From the NCBI RefSeq assembly GCF_012932145.1, contig NZ_MWOK01000018.1, positions 1-58,625 on the forward strand: DNA of 58,625 nt, written 5' to 3'. This document shows, in pieces, positions 26,668-36,308 of the stretch. Numbering within the stretch: the stretch's first letter is position 1; each line of letters opens with the position of its first letter. Position numbers and translations under genes: made by a program. Source of the stretch: Acidovorax sp. SRB_14. Its GTDB lineage: Bacteria; Pseudomonadota; Gammaproteobacteria; Burkholderiales; Burkholderiaceae_C. The notes under the pieces are model-generated. The model did not search any database. It saw only the letters and a list, made by a program, of their open reading frames with translations, and was not told the DNA's origin.

Positions 26668-28965
26668 TCAGCCCAGCAGCCGCTCGGGGTTGGCGTCGAT
26701 CTTGGCCAGCGCATCGCGCGTGGCGCGCACCGTCAGCCCCTCTTCTTCCTGGGCCACCAGCAGACCCGCCTGCAGATAGGCGCCGAGGCGGCGCAGCTGG
26801 ATCAGGTAGGTGCTGCCGTCGGGCGCGGCAAACAGGTGCAGTTGCCTGCGCTGGCTGTGCCAGGCGTACTGCACCTGGGCGCTGGCGCCCGTGTGGTCGA
26901 GCGTGAACCAGGTGCCCAGCGGCAGCGCCTGCGCCCACTGCACCATGGCTTCGTCCACTGGCGCGCCAGTGTCGGCCAGCACGTGGATGGACGAGGCATC
27001 GATGCCCAGCATCATCTCGATGTGGTCTGCATCGAGCGGAAAGTCTCCGAGCGCGGCGGCATCGTCGATAAAGTCTTCCAGGTGCTCCAGACGGCGCGCC
27101 ATGGCCTCGATGTGCTCGGGGGGAATGGAGGCCGTCTTGGCCACGAAGGCTTCTGCGAGCGTGTCGGTCAGCACCTTGATCTGCGCATCTTGCGCCGCTC
27201 CGACCATCCCGATGAGGGCCAATCCCTGGCGCAGGCGCTGCAACAGCCCCGGCAGGGACTGGATGACCTGGGCGCGGTCGCTGCGGTGGGGCTTGGCGCT
27301 GGCGGCCCACACCAGGTCGGCCGCCGTGCGTTTGAACGCCAGCGTATCGGCATGCTGGGCGCCATCGCGCACCGCCGAGAGCGCCAGCACCTCCGTCCAG
27401 GTCTTGAACAGGAATTCGCGGATTTCGTCGCGCACCGGCATGTCCTTGAGCATGGTGCGCAGCTCGATGGTGTATTGAACGGCCAGCGTCTCCCGTTGCT
27501 CCACCTGCTGCGCCACGCTGGCCAGCCGGGACGTAGCCTGTTTCTCGGTCAGGAATTTGGCGAGAAATTTCTCGAATTCGTTGTGCACCAGCTGGAACAC
27601 GCGCCGCCCGGTCTCGGGGTACTGCTCGATCACCTGCACAACACGGCGGATCTCGGCCTCCAGTGCACTGCCACCGATGGACGTGGCATCAAACCCGAGC
27701 ACACACGCGCCCATGCGGTCGATGAGTTGGCGCGCCGGATGGTTGAGATTGCTGAAGAACTCGGGTTCGGCCAGCGCCACGCGCAGCACGGGGACCTGCA
27801 GGCGCGCAAACCACACGCGCACCGCAGACGGTATGCGGTCTTCAGAGAGGATGCTCTGGAACATCAAGGCCACGACTTCAATGATGGCCTTCTCGCTGTC
27901 CGTGGCCGCTGCCTTCTTGAGCTGGGCGGAGCGCTCACGCACCGTCCCGGCCAGCTGCACGACCGCGGCCGGGCTGTAATCTTCCACCAGCGTGCCGACC
28001 GTGCTGTAGTAGGTTTCGGCCTGCACCCGGTGCACTGCCAGCGCATGCGCCAAAGCGGCCGACGCGGGCGCTGCGTGCACCATGTCGTAGCCCATGGACG
28101 GCTCGGTGAGCAGCCGCCGCAGCTGGCCCATGACGCTCAAGGCCCGCTGGCGCGCGCGCGCCAGGGGTGTGAGGCCGGGGGCGGCCACCATGCCCATCTG
28201 CGACAGGTGCGCCGGCGCCGGCCCGCGTGCCGTGCTGACAGCCTCCTGCGACTGCGCCAGCGCCTGCGACGCCAGGCTGTCCTGTCCACTGCGGGACGGT
28301 GGCACGGCCGCGTGGCTGACGCGCACCCTCAGATCCTGCTGCGGTGCCACGCCCTGCGCGGCCAGAAAATCGTTGCCCGCCTGGTAGAGGCCTTGCACCA
28401 GCGCCGCCAGTTCCCGCTGCAAGGGGTCCACCACACGCTGCAGGTCGGCGCGCTGCAGCCCGGCCTGCACCCATTGCTCGACCAGCGCCAGGCTCAGCGC
28501 CTCGGGGCGCAGCATGTCGCTGTCGGGCAACTCGCGGCCTTCGAGCGCACGCAGCCGCAGCCGCAGTGCGTCGAACGCGGTACTGACCTGCTCCATCACG
28601 GTCAGCGCGATGCGCGAAGCCAGGATCTTGTTTTCGACGACGTCGTCGCTGAGCAGTTCGAAGCCCGTGTCGGCCGGCAAACCACGGCGGGTGGTGGGGG
28701 CCGCAGCAGGCGCGGCGAGGGCCTCCACACGCCAGGCGCTGCCCAGGGCCTGCACCCAGGCGGCGCGGTGTGCCTGGTACTCCATCCAGGCATCGCGCCG
28801 CTCCTGCATCTGGCGCTGCGTGCCCGTCTGGGACATTAGCGTGGCCAAGAACTCCAGCAAGGCCTTGTCCAGCCCCGCCAGGCCGGACGCCAAGCCTTCG
28901 ACAAACTGCCGGCGCACCGCCCCCGCGAGCCTGTGCTGGGTGGGGGGCGGGGCCGAGGTGTGCAT
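26668..28965 (-). CDS. DUF1631 family protein
   Basis: A large cytoplasmic protein, 765 residues, of the DUF1631 family found in Gamma- and Betaproteobacteria; the function is not settled. No signal peptide or membrane helix is seen. It is mostly helical with several charged, coiled-coil-prone stretches. The last 120 residues contain LPLGTWFTLDHTG...VQYAWHSQRRQLHLF, a beta-rich part that resembles a PilZ-like barrel, an inference from the pattern alone. It lies 33 bp after secF on the same strand, so it may be part of the yajC-secDF transcript. Confidence 0.8.
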   Translation of the reverse strand: MHTSAPPPTQHRLAGAVRRQFVEGLASGLAGLDKALLEFLATLMSQTGTQRQMQERRDAWMEYQAHRAAWVQALGSAWRVEALAAPAAAPTTRRGLPADTGFELLSDDVVENKILASRIALTVMEQVSTAFDALRLRLRALEGRELPDSDMLRPEALSLALVEQWVQAGLQRADLQRVVDPLQRELAALVQGLYQAGNDFLAAQGVAPQQDLRVRVSHAAVPPSRSGQDSLASQALAQSQEAVSTARGPAPAHLSQMGMVAAPGLTPLARARQRALSVMGQLRRLLTEPSMGYDMVHAAPASAALAHALAVHRVQAETYYSTVGTLVEDYSPAAVVQLAGTVRERSAQLKKAAATDSEKAIIEVVALMFQSILSEDRIPSAVRVWFARLQVPVLRVALAEPEFFSNLNHPARQLIDRMGACVLGFDATSIGGSALEAEIRRVVQVIEQYPETGRRVFQLVHNEFEKFLAKFLTEKQATSRLASVAQQVEQRETLAVQYTIELRTMLKDMPVRDEIREFLFKTWTEVLALSAVRDGAQHADTLAFKRTAADLVWAASAKPHRSDRAQVIQSLPGLLQRLRQGLALIGMVGAAQDAQIKVLTDTLAEAFVAKTASIPPEHIEAMARRLEHLEDFIDDAAALGDFPLDADHIEMMLGIDASSIHVLADTGAPVDEAMVQWAQALPLGTWFTLDHTGASAQVQYAWHSQRRQLHLFAAPDGSTYLIQLRRLGAYLQAGLLVAQEEEGLTVRATRDALAKIDANPERLLG

Positions 28966-28998
28966 GGCCGGATATTAGTACCGAGCGCGCTTGCCCGG

Positions 28999-29952
28999 CT
29001 ATACGGTGGCACCCGCGTTCGGATCGCTGGGGTCGCCCTCGTCCTTGCGCACGGTCTTGACAAGGTCTTCGCGCTTGACGCCGAGCCACATGGCCAGCGA
29101 CGCCGCCACGAACACCGAGGAGTAGATACCGAACAGGATGCCGATGGTCAGCGCCAACGCGAAATAGTGCAGGCTGGGACCGCCGAAGAAGAACATGGAC
29201 AGCACCATGGCCTCGGTCGACGCGTGCGTGATGATGGTGCGGCTCATGGTCGAGGTGATGGCATGGTCGATCACCTCGTGCGTGCTGAGTTTGCGGAACT
29301 TGCGGAAGGCTTCGCGGATACGGTCGAAGATCACCACCGACTCGTTCACCGAATAGCCCAGCACCGCCAGCACGCCAGCCAGCACCGACAGCGAGAACTC
29401 CCACTGGAAGAACGCAAAGAAGCCCAGGATGATGACCACGTCGTGCAGGTTGGCAACGATGGCGGCGACACCGAACTTCCACTCAAACCGCAAGGCCAGG
29501 TAGATCACGATGCCCAGCACCACCATGCCCAGCGCCATGAGGCCGCCGTGCACCAGCTCCTCGCCCACCTGCGGACCGACGAACTCGGTACGGCGCAGCG
29601 TCACCTGCGGGTCGCCGGCCTTGAGGGCCGTGAGCACTTGCTCGCTTTGCTGCGCCGATGTGACGCCCTTTTGCACGGGCAGGCGGATCATCACGTCGCG
29701 CGAGGTGCCGAAGCTCTGCACCACCACGTCGGTGTAGCCCAGGGACGAGACCGTGTCGCGCACCTTGCCGATGTCGGCCGTCTGCGTGTAGGCCACTTCC
29801 ATGACCGTGCCGCCCGTGAACTCCACCGACAGGTGCAGGCCGCGCGTGACCAGGAAGAAGACCGCCAGCGCGAAGGTGATGAAGGAGATCGCGTTGAGCA
29901 CCAACGCGTACTTCATGAACGGAATGTCTTTGCGGATGCGGAAAAACTCCAT
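28999..29952 (-). CDS. secF: Protein translocase subunit SecF
   Basis: Inner-membrane RND-like subunit that, with SecD, uses the proton-motive force to complete Sec export. 317 residues with six helices. MEFFRIRKDIPFMKY opens the protein; the conserved VEFTGGTVMEV segment, the periplasmic P1-like domain, and the RND-type block with LGYSVNESVVIFDRIRE and TSMSRTIITH-like wording are seen. Twelve bases of spacing from secD indicate one operon (yajC-secD-secF). Confidence 0.96.
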   Translation of the reverse strand: MEFFRIRKDIPFMKYALVLNAISFITFALAVFFLVTRGLHLSVEFTGGTVMEVAYTQTADIGKVRDTVSSLGYTDVVVQSFGTSRDVMIRLPVQKGVTSAQQSEQVLTALKAGDPQVTLRRTEFVGPQVGEELVHGGLMALGMVVLGIVIYLALRFEWKFGVAAIVANLHDVVIILGFFAFFQWEFSLSVLAGVLAVLGYSVNESVVIFDRIREAFRKFRKLSTHEVIDHAITSTMSRTIITHASTEAMVLSMFFFGGPSLHYFALALTIGILFGIYSSVFVAASLAMWLGVKREDLVKTVRKDEGDPSDPNAGATV

Positions 29953-29966
29953 GTCTTTCCCTTTCG

Positions 29967-31868
29967 TTAGTTGTTATCGCCACGGGCGGCGACAGAACGC
30001 AACTGCGATGCGTCTTCAGGCTTCCAGACCTGGCCGATGGACACGCTCTTGAGCTTTTTCTGGCGACCGTACCAGAGGTTCACCAGGCCGCGCGAGAAGA
30101 ACACGGCAGAGAACATGCTGGTCAGGATGCCGATGCAGTGCACCACCGCAAAGCCGCGCACCGGGCCCGAGCCGAAGGCCAGCAGTGCCAGGCCCGCGAT
30201 CAGCGTGGTCACGTTCGAGTCCAGGATGGTGGCCCAGGCGCGCTCGTAGCCCGCATGGATGGCGGCCTGCGGCGTGGCGCCCGCGCGCAGCTCCTCGCGG
30301 ATGCGCTCGTTGATCAGCACGTTCGAGTCGATGGCCACACCGATGGCCAGGGCCATGGCGGCGATGCCGGGCAGCGTGAGCGTGGCCTGCAGCATCGACA
30401 GGATGGCCATCAGCAGCAGCACGTTCACGGACAGCGCCACGGTCGAGAACACCCCGAACAGCGCGTAGTAGATGCACATGAAGGCGGCAATGACGACCAT
30501 GCCCCAGACCACGCTGTGGATACCGCGGTCAATGTTGTCTGCGCCCAGGCTCGGGCCGATGGTGTATTCCTCGATGATTTCCATCGGCGCGGCGAGCGAT
30601 CCCGCGCGCAACAGCAGCGCCGTGTCGTTGGCCTCCATGGAGGTCATGCGGCCCGAGATCTGCACGCGCCCGCCGCCGATCTCGGAGCGGATCACAGGTG
30701 CCGTCACCACTTCGCCCTTGCCCTTTTCAAACAGCACGATGGCCATGCGCTTGCCGACGTTCTCGCGCGTGATGTCCTTGAAGATGCGCGAGCCCTTGGC
30801 GTCCAGCGTGAGGTTCACGGTGGGTTCCTGGGTCTGGCTGTCAAAGCCGGGCTGGGCGTCGGTCAGGTTCTCGCCCGTGAGCACGACCTGCTTCTTGACG
30901 ATCACGGCCTGGCCGTTGCGGTCGAGGTATTTTTCGTCGCCGAACGGCACCGGGCCCGAGCCCAGCTCGGCGGCACGGGCGTCCGATCCCTCGTCGACCA
31001 TGCGCACTTCGAGGGTGGCCGTGCGGCCCAGAATGTCCTTGGCCTTGGCCGTGTCCTGCACGCCCGGCAGCTGCACGACGATGCGGTCCAGCCCCTGCTG
31101 CTGGATCACGGGCTCGGCCACGCCGAGCTCGTTGATGCGGTTGTGCAGCGTGACCATGTTCTGCTTGAGCGCCTGCTCCTGCACCTTGCGCAGCGCCTCG
31201 GGCTTGATCGCGGCGCGCAGGCGCATGCCCTCGCCGTCGGGGCTGGAGGTGACCGCCAGGTCCGGGAACTGGTCGGCGATCAGGTTGCGCGCGGCCGCCA
31301 GCATGGCCTCGTCGCGCACCTTGATGTCGATGGTCTGGCCGTCGCGGCCGATGCCGCCATGGCGGATGTTCTTGTCGCGCAGCGCCGTGCGGATGTCGCC
31401 CGCATACGACTCGGCCTTCTTGGTCAGCGCGGTCTGCATGTCCACCTGCAGCATGAAGTGCACGCCACCGCGCAGGTCCAGGCCCAGGTACATGGGCGCG
31501 GCATGCAGCGCCGTGAGCCAGGCGGGCGAGCGCGAGACCAGGTTGAGCGCCACGATGTACTGTGGATCCTCCGGATCGGGCACCAGGGCCTTCTGGATCG
31601 CGTCCTTGGCCTTGAGCTGGTTGTCGGGCGTGTCAAAGCGCGCGCGCACCGAGCCGCCATCCAGGCCGATCAGGTCGGGCTGCACGCCGGCGGCGTCCAG
31701 CGCCTCCTGCACGCGCTGCTGCAGCGCGGCGTCCACCTTGACGGTGGCCTTGACCGAAGACACCTGCACGGCCGGGGCTTCACCAAAGAAATTGGGCAGG
31801 GTGTACAAGACCCCCACCAGCAGCGCGACCACAATGATCGCGTACTTCCAGACCGGGTAACGGTTCAT
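29967..31868 (-). CDS. secD: Protein translocase subunit SecD
   Basis: Large SecDF subunit, 633 residues. An N-terminal helix (PVWKYAIIVVALLVGVLYTLPN, abbreviated PVWKYAIIV) is followed by the P1 base and head domains. GLDLRGGVHFMLQVD is the signature, and the C-terminal six-helix block has ALAIGVAIDSNVLINERIREE, which carries the proton-relay Asp. The length is normal. Flanked by yajC (73-bp gap) and secF (14-bp gap). Confidence 0.96.
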   Translation of the reverse strand: MNRYPVWKYAIIVVALLVGVLYTLPNFFGEAPAVQVSSVKATVKVDAALQQRVQEALDAAGVQPDLIGLDGGSVRARFDTPDNQLKAKDAIQKALVPDPEDPQYIVALNLVSRSPAWLTALHAAPMYLGLDLRGGVHFMLQVDMQTALTKKAESYAGDIRTALRDKNIRHGGIGRDGQTIDIKVRDEAMLAAARNLIADQFPDLAVTSSPDGEGMRLRAAIKPEALRKVQEQALKQNMVTLHNRINELGVAEPVIQQQGLDRIVVQLPGVQDTAKAKDILGRTATLEVRMVDEGSDARAAELGSGPVPFGDEKYLDRNGQAVIVKKQVVLTGENLTDAQPGFDSQTQEPTVNLTLDAKGSRIFKDITRENVGKRMAIVLFEKGKGEVVTAPVIRSEIGGGRVQISGRMTSMEANDTALLLRAGSLAAPMEIIEEYTIGPSLGADNIDRGIHSVVWGMVVIAAFMCIYYALFGVFSTVALSVNVLLLMAILSMLQATLTLPGIAAMALAIGVAIDSNVLINERIREELRAGATPQAAIHAGYERAWATILDSNVTTLIAGLALLAFGSGPVRGFAVVHCIGILTSMFSAVFFSRGLVNLWYGRQKKLKSVSIGQVWKPEDASQLRSVAARGDNN

Positions 31869-31941
31869 GATCGCGCTTTAACCTCAGGAACAATGAAAGC
31901 GGGCGCCCCGCGGGGCGCGCCAGCGAAGGGGCAGCGGCGAT

Positions 31942-32277
31942 TTACTTGATGGTGCCCCTGGGCAGCACCTGCACCACGGCCGAGCGCTGCACCTGCACTT
32001 CGACGCCATTGGCGATTTCCACGTGCAGGTACTGCTCGGACAGGCGCGAAACCCGGCCCAGCATGCCGCCGCCGACCACGACCTCGTCGCCCTTGGCGAT
32101 CGCCTCGACCATGGCGCGGTGCTCTTTCTGGCGCTTCATTTGCGGGCGGATCATGACGAAGTACAGCACCACGAACATCAGGACCAGCGGCAGCATGCCG
32201 GTGAGGGACGACATCATGTCGCCGCCGCCGGCGGCGGCTGCAGGGGCGGTCTGGGCAAAGGCTGAAGAAATGAACAC
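31942..32277 (-). CDS. yajC: Preprotein translocase subunit YajC
   Basis: Small accessory of SecDF, 111 residues with one helix (about 28-44, LPLVLMFVVLYFVMIRPQMKRQKEH trimmed to FVVLYFVMIRPQ) and a cytoplasmic domain with KGDEVVVGGGMLGRV. The start is a GTG at 32277 with GGGAG 6 nt upstream; no ATG fits. In most relatives queA-tgt precede yajC; here a fused oxidoreductase lies upstream instead. Confidence 0.94.
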   Translation of the reverse strand: MFISSAFAQTAPAAAAGGGDMMSSLTGMLPLVLMFVVLYFVMIRPQMKRQKEHRAMVEAIAKGDEVVVGGGMLGRVSRLSEQYLHVEIANGVEVQVQRSAVVQVLPRGTIK

Positions 32278-32592
32278 GGCAAACTCCCAACAGAAGGGTC
32301 AAAAAAGAAACACCTGACCCGGCCTGCACCACAGCGCCTGCCTGGACGGAAAAGGCAGATTGTATGCGGCGCCTGCCGCGTATCCCCCGGCGCACGCACG
32401 GGGTATTCCGGGGCCGGTCCGGCACGGCCCTGGCGCACGAAATATCCACCAAAACAGCGCCAAAAGCTTACCCATCAAGCGCTCATAGCTACTCTATTGA
32501 TAGCAAAAATAAACCCCGGCGGCGCCCGCAAGGCAGCGGTCGCACCGCCGGGGCGGCCCGGGGGGCGCGGGCGGCGCGGCGCCGCCCGGCAC
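32278..32592. other. 315-bp gap between iorAB-like gene and yajC
   Basis: No gene is supported here. It holds the yajC ribosome site and presumably its promoter, a copy of the dispersed repeat (32461-32515), and a GC hairpin (GGGCGGCG 32569-32576 with CGCCGCCC 32580-32587) directly after the oxidoreductase stop, which may be its transcript end. Confidence 0.6.
32461..32515 (+). repeat. Dispersed repeat copy 4
   Basis: CATCAAGCGCTCATAGCTAC followed by an AT-rich TATTGATAGCAAAAATAAA tail; it matches the right arm of the family consensus. Confidence 0.55.
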
Positions 32593-35500
32593 TCAGGCCG
32601 CCGCGCGCGCGGGCGCGGGGCTGTTCCACTGCGCCAGCAGGCCCTCCCACTTGGCGCGCGCGGCGTGCAGGTGCCGCTCCTTGACGTGGCCGTAGCCGCG
32701 GATGTCCTCGGGGATGGACGCGATCTCGACGGCCAGCGCCAGGCGCTCGGCGGTGAGCGCATGCAGCAGGGCCTCGATGCAGGCGCGGTACTCCTGGACC
32801 AGCGCGCGCTCCATCCGGCGCTCGGCGGTCTTGCCGAACAGGTCCAGGGCCGTGCCGCGCAGGCCTTTCATCCTGGCCAGCATGCCGAAGGCGTTGCGCA
32901 CCCACGGGCCGAACGGCTGCTTGACGAGCTCGCCCTTGTCGTTTTTCTTCGCGGTCAGGGGCGGCGCCAGGTGGTGGACGATCTTGTAATCGCCCTCGAA
33001 CATGCTGGCGATCTTCTCGGTGAAGGCCGGGTCGGTGTGCAGGCGCGCGACCTCGTACTCGTCCTTGTAGGCCATCAGCTTGAACAGCGAGCGCGCCACG
33101 GCCTCGGCCAGGCGCGTGCCACGGCCGAGCGGCGCTTCGGCCGCCTGCACCTTCTCGACGAAGGCCTGGTACTCGGCCGCATAGGCGGCGTTCTGGTAGC
33201 CGGTAAGGAAGCCGGTGCGCAGCGCCAGCGTGTCGGCGAGAGACGGCTTCTTGACGAACGCGATCACCTGCGCGGGCTGCAGCAGCGCCAGCACGGCCGG
33301 CAGGTCGTGCGCGCAGCGCCGGCCCCACTCGAAGGCGGCCTTGTTGTTGTCCACCTGCACGCCGTTGAGTTCCATGGCGCGCATCAGCGACGCATGCGAC
33401 AGCGGCACGCGGCCCTTCTGCCAGGCGTAGCCGAGCATCAGCGGGTTGGTGTAGATGCTGTCGCCCAGCGCCTGCACCGCCACCTGCTCGGCGTCGAAGC
33501 TGCCCACGCGGTCGGCGCCCACGGCCGCCGCGATGGCGCTCTCGCACTGGCCGCCCGGAAACTGCCAGTCCGGGTTGGTGACAAACGCCGCCGTCGGCGT
33601 GCCGTGCGAGTTCAGCGCCACATAGGTGCGTCCGGGCTGCATCACGGCCAGCGTGGCCTTGTGGGCGGCCACGATCGGATCGCAGCCAATCACCAGGTCG
33701 GCCTTGGCCATGTCGACTTTGGTCGTGTAGAGGGACTCGGGGCGGTTGGCGATCTGGACATGGCTCCAGGTGGCGCCGCCCTTTTGCGCCAGGCCCCCCG
33801 CGTCCTGCGTGACCACGCCCTTGCCGTCGAGGTGCGCGGCCATGCCCAGCAGCGAGCCGATGGTGATCACGCCCGTGCCGCCGACGCCGCCGGTCACGAT
33901 GCCCCAGGCGGCATCGGCCACCGGCAGCACGGGCTCGGGGATGGCGGGCAGGCTGGCCAGGTCGCCCTTCTTTTCCTTCTTGGGCTTTTTCAGCGTTCCG
34001 CCCTCGACCGTGACAAAGCTCGGGCAGAAGCCGTTGACGCAGGAATAGTCCTTGTTGCAGGTGCTCTGGTTGATGCGGCGCTTGCGGCCGAACGGTGTCT
34101 CCACCGGCTCGACCGACAGGCAGTTCGACTGGACCGAGCAGTCGCCGCAGCCCTCGCACACCAGCTCGTTGATGACCACGGTCTTGTTCGGCGTGGCCAG
34201 CGTGCCGCGCTTCCTGCGCCGGCGCTTCTCGGTGGCGCAGGTCTGGTCGTAGATCAGCACCGTGCAGCCGGGCACCTCGCGCAGCTCGCGCTGGATGCGG
34301 TCGAGGTCGCTGCGGTGGTGCACCGTGACGCCCTCGGCCAGCGGCGCGCCGTCGTACTTTTGCGGCTCATCGGTCACGATCACGGTCCGTGCCGCGCCCT
34401 CGGCCTTGACGCTGTTCATGATCTGCAGCACCGAGTGGCCCTCGGGCCGCTCGCCGACCTGCTGGCCGCCGGTCATGGCGACGGCGTCGTTGTAGAGGAT
34501 CTTGTAGGTGATGTTGACGCCGGCCGCTATTGCTTGGCGGATCGCCAGCAGGCCGCTGTGGAAGTAGGTGCCGTCGCCCAGGTTGGCGAACACGTGCGCG
34601 TCCTTCGTGAACGGTGCCTGGCCGACCCAGGTCACGCCCTCGCCGCCCATCTGCGTGAAGGTGCTGGTCGAGCGGTCCATCCACAGCGCCATGTAGTGGC
34701 AGCCGATGCCGGCCACCGCACGCGAGCCCTCGGGCACGCGCGTGCTGGTGTTGTGCGGGCAGCCGCTGCAGAACCAGGGCGCGCGCTCGCCGGCCTCGCC
34801 CCCGACCTCGGTCAGCGCGCGCTCCTTGGCGTCGAGGATGGCCAGGCGCGCGTCCATGCGCGCGGCAATCTCCTGCGGCACGCCGAGCTTGTGCAGGCGT
34901 TTGGCGATGGCGCGCGCAATCAGCGCCGGCGTCAGGTCGGCCTTGGCGCGCAGCAGCCAGTTCTGGCCCGGGTTGGGCACCGACCATTCGCCGCCCGAGG
35001 CGTCGCCCTCCTGCTCGTCGAACTTGCCCAGCACCGTCGGGCGCACATCGGCGCGCCAGTTGTAGAGCTCTTCCTTGATCTGGTATTCGATGACCTGGCG
35101 CTTTTCCTCGACCACCAGGATCTCCTGCAGGCCCTGGGCGAAATCGCGCGTGATCGTGGCTTCGAGCGGCCAGACCACGTTGACCTTGTGCAGGCGGATG
35201 CCGAGCTGGCGGCAGGTGGCATCGTCCAGCCCCAGGTCGACCAGCGCCTGGCGCGTGTCGTTGAAGGCCTTGCCGCTGGCGATCAGGCCGAAGCGGTCGT
35301 GCGGCCCTGCGATCACGTTGTAGTTGAGCTTATTGGCGCGGATGTAGGCCAGCGCGGCGTACCACTTGTAGTCCATCAGGCGCGCCTCCTGCTCGAGCGG
35401 CGCGTCGGGCCAGCGGATGTGCAGGCCGCCAGGCGGCATCGCGAAGTCGTCGGGCGTGATGATCTTCACGCGCTCGGGGTCGATCGAGATGCTGGCGGAC

Positions 35501-36156
35501 GACTCGACGACCTCCTGGATCGTCTTCATGCCCGACCACAGGCCCGAGAAGCGGCTCATGGCAAACGCGTGCAGGCCCATGTCGAGGATGTCCTGCACAT
35601 TGCTCGGGAAGAACACCGGCGTGCCGCACGCCTTGAAGATGTGGTCGCTCTGGTGCGGCGCAGTGCTGCTCTTGCTGATGTGGTCGTCGCCGGCAATCGC
35701 GATCACGCCGCCGTGCTGCGCCGTTCCCGCCATGTTGGCGTGCTTGAACACGTCCGAACACCGGTCCACGCCCGGGCCCTTGCCGTACCAGATGCCGAAG
35801 ACACCGTCGTACTTCTTGCTCTGCGGGTACAGGTCGAGTTGCTGCGTGCCCCAGACCGCGGTGGCGCCCAGCTCCTCGTTCACGCCGGGCTGGAAGACGA
35901 TGTGGTTGTCTGCCAGGTGCTTCCGGGCGGCCCACAGCGACTGGTCATAGGTGCCCAGCGGGCTGCCGCGGTAGCCGCTGATGAAGCCGGCGGTGTTCAG
36001 CCCCGCGGCGGCGTCGCGCTGGCGCTGCAGCATGGGCAGGCGCACCAGGGCCTGCACGCCGCTCATGAAGGCGCGGCCCTGCGGCAGCGCATATTTGTCG
36101 TCGAGCGAGACGGTTTCGAGGGCCTGGCGGACGTGCTCGGGCAAAGGGGCGTTCAT
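32593..36156 (-). CDS. Fused indolepyruvate:ferredoxin oxidoreductase (IorAB-type)
   Basis: A 1187-residue single-chain 2-oxoacid:ferredoxin oxidoreductase: the alpha (pyrimidine and ThDP domains) and gamma parts are fused. The ThDP site is seen around CSGCPHNTST and GGEGVTWVGQAPF...NLGDGTYFHSG. A ferredoxin-like segment CEGCGDCSVQSNC and CNKDYSCVNGFCP supplies Fe-S cysteines. The gamma domain begins at IVTGGVGGTGVITIG. It would decarboxylate aryl-pyruvates from aromatic amino acid breakdown to acyl-CoA. The ATG at 36156 has GGAGAC upstream; nine further codons upstream are not needed. Divergent Lrp/AsnC regulator 152 bp away. Confidence 0.93.
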   Translation of the reverse strand: MNAPLPEHVRQALETVSLDDKYALPQGRAFMSGVQALVRLPMLQRQRDAAAGLNTAGFISGYRGSPLGTYDQSLWAARKHLADNHIVFQPGVNEELGATAVWGTQQLDLYPQSKKYDGVFGIWYGKGPGVDRCSDVFKHANMAGTAQHGGVIAIAGDDHISKSSTAPHQSDHIFKACGTPVFFPSNVQDILDMGLHAFAMSRFSGLWSGMKTIQEVVESSASISIDPERVKIITPDDFAMPPGGLHIRWPDAPLEQEARLMDYKWYAALAYIRANKLNYNVIAGPHDRFGLIASGKAFNDTRQALVDLGLDDATCRQLGIRLHKVNVVWPLEATITRDFAQGLQEILVVEEKRQVIEYQIKEELYNWRADVRPTVLGKFDEQEGDASGGEWSVPNPGQNWLLRAKADLTPALIARAIAKRLHKLGVPQEIAARMDARLAILDAKERALTEVGGEAGERAPWFCSGCPHNTSTRVPEGSRAVAGIGCHYMALWMDRSTSTFTQMGGEGVTWVGQAPFTKDAHVFANLGDGTYFHSGLLAIRQAIAAGVNITYKILYNDAVAMTGGQQVGERPEGHSVLQIMNSVKAEGAARTVIVTDEPQKYDGAPLAEGVTVHHRSDLDRIQRELREVPGCTVLIYDQTCATEKRRRRKRGTLATPNKTVVINELVCEGCGDCSVQSNCLSVEPVETPFGRKRRINQSTCNKDYSCVNGFCPSFVTVEGGTLKKPKKEKKGDLASLPAIPEPVLPVADAAWGIVTGGVGGTGVITIGSLLGMAAHLDGKGVVTQDAGGLAQKGGATWSHVQIANRPESLYTTKVDMAKADLVIGCDPIVAAHKATLAVMQPGRTYVALNSHGTPTAAFVTNPDWQFPGGQCESAIAAAVGADRVGSFDAEQVAVQALGDSIYTNPLMLGYAWQKGRVPLSHASLMRAMELNGVQVDNNKAAFEWGRRCAHDLPAVLALLQPAQVIAFVKKPSLADTLALRTGFLTGYQNAAYAAEYQAFVEKVQAAEAPLGRGTRLAEAVARSLFKLMAYKDEYEVARLHTDPAFTEKIASMFEGDYKIVHHLAPPLTAKKNDKGELVKQPFGPWVRNAFGMLARMKGLRGTALDLFGKTAERRMERALVQEYRACIEALLHALTAERLALAVEIASIPEDIRGYGHVKERHLHAARAKWEGLLAQWNSPAPARAAA

Positions 36157-36308
36157 GGGTTTGTCTCCATCGGCGGGGGTCACGAAAGGCGCCTCTGGGC
36201 GGGCGCTCCACGGCCAGCCAGTTTAGGGGGGATCGCGTGGAAAATCTTTGCTTTCTTTGCCGCCGTTTGGGCACCCATGGCAAGATTCTTTCTCGGAGAA
36301 CGCCAAAA

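Noticed and set aside
26293-28839. 848-codon open frame opposite the DUF1631 gene
   Set aside because: Overlaps dprA out of frame and has no recognisable domain; composition is that of antisense GC-rich DNA.
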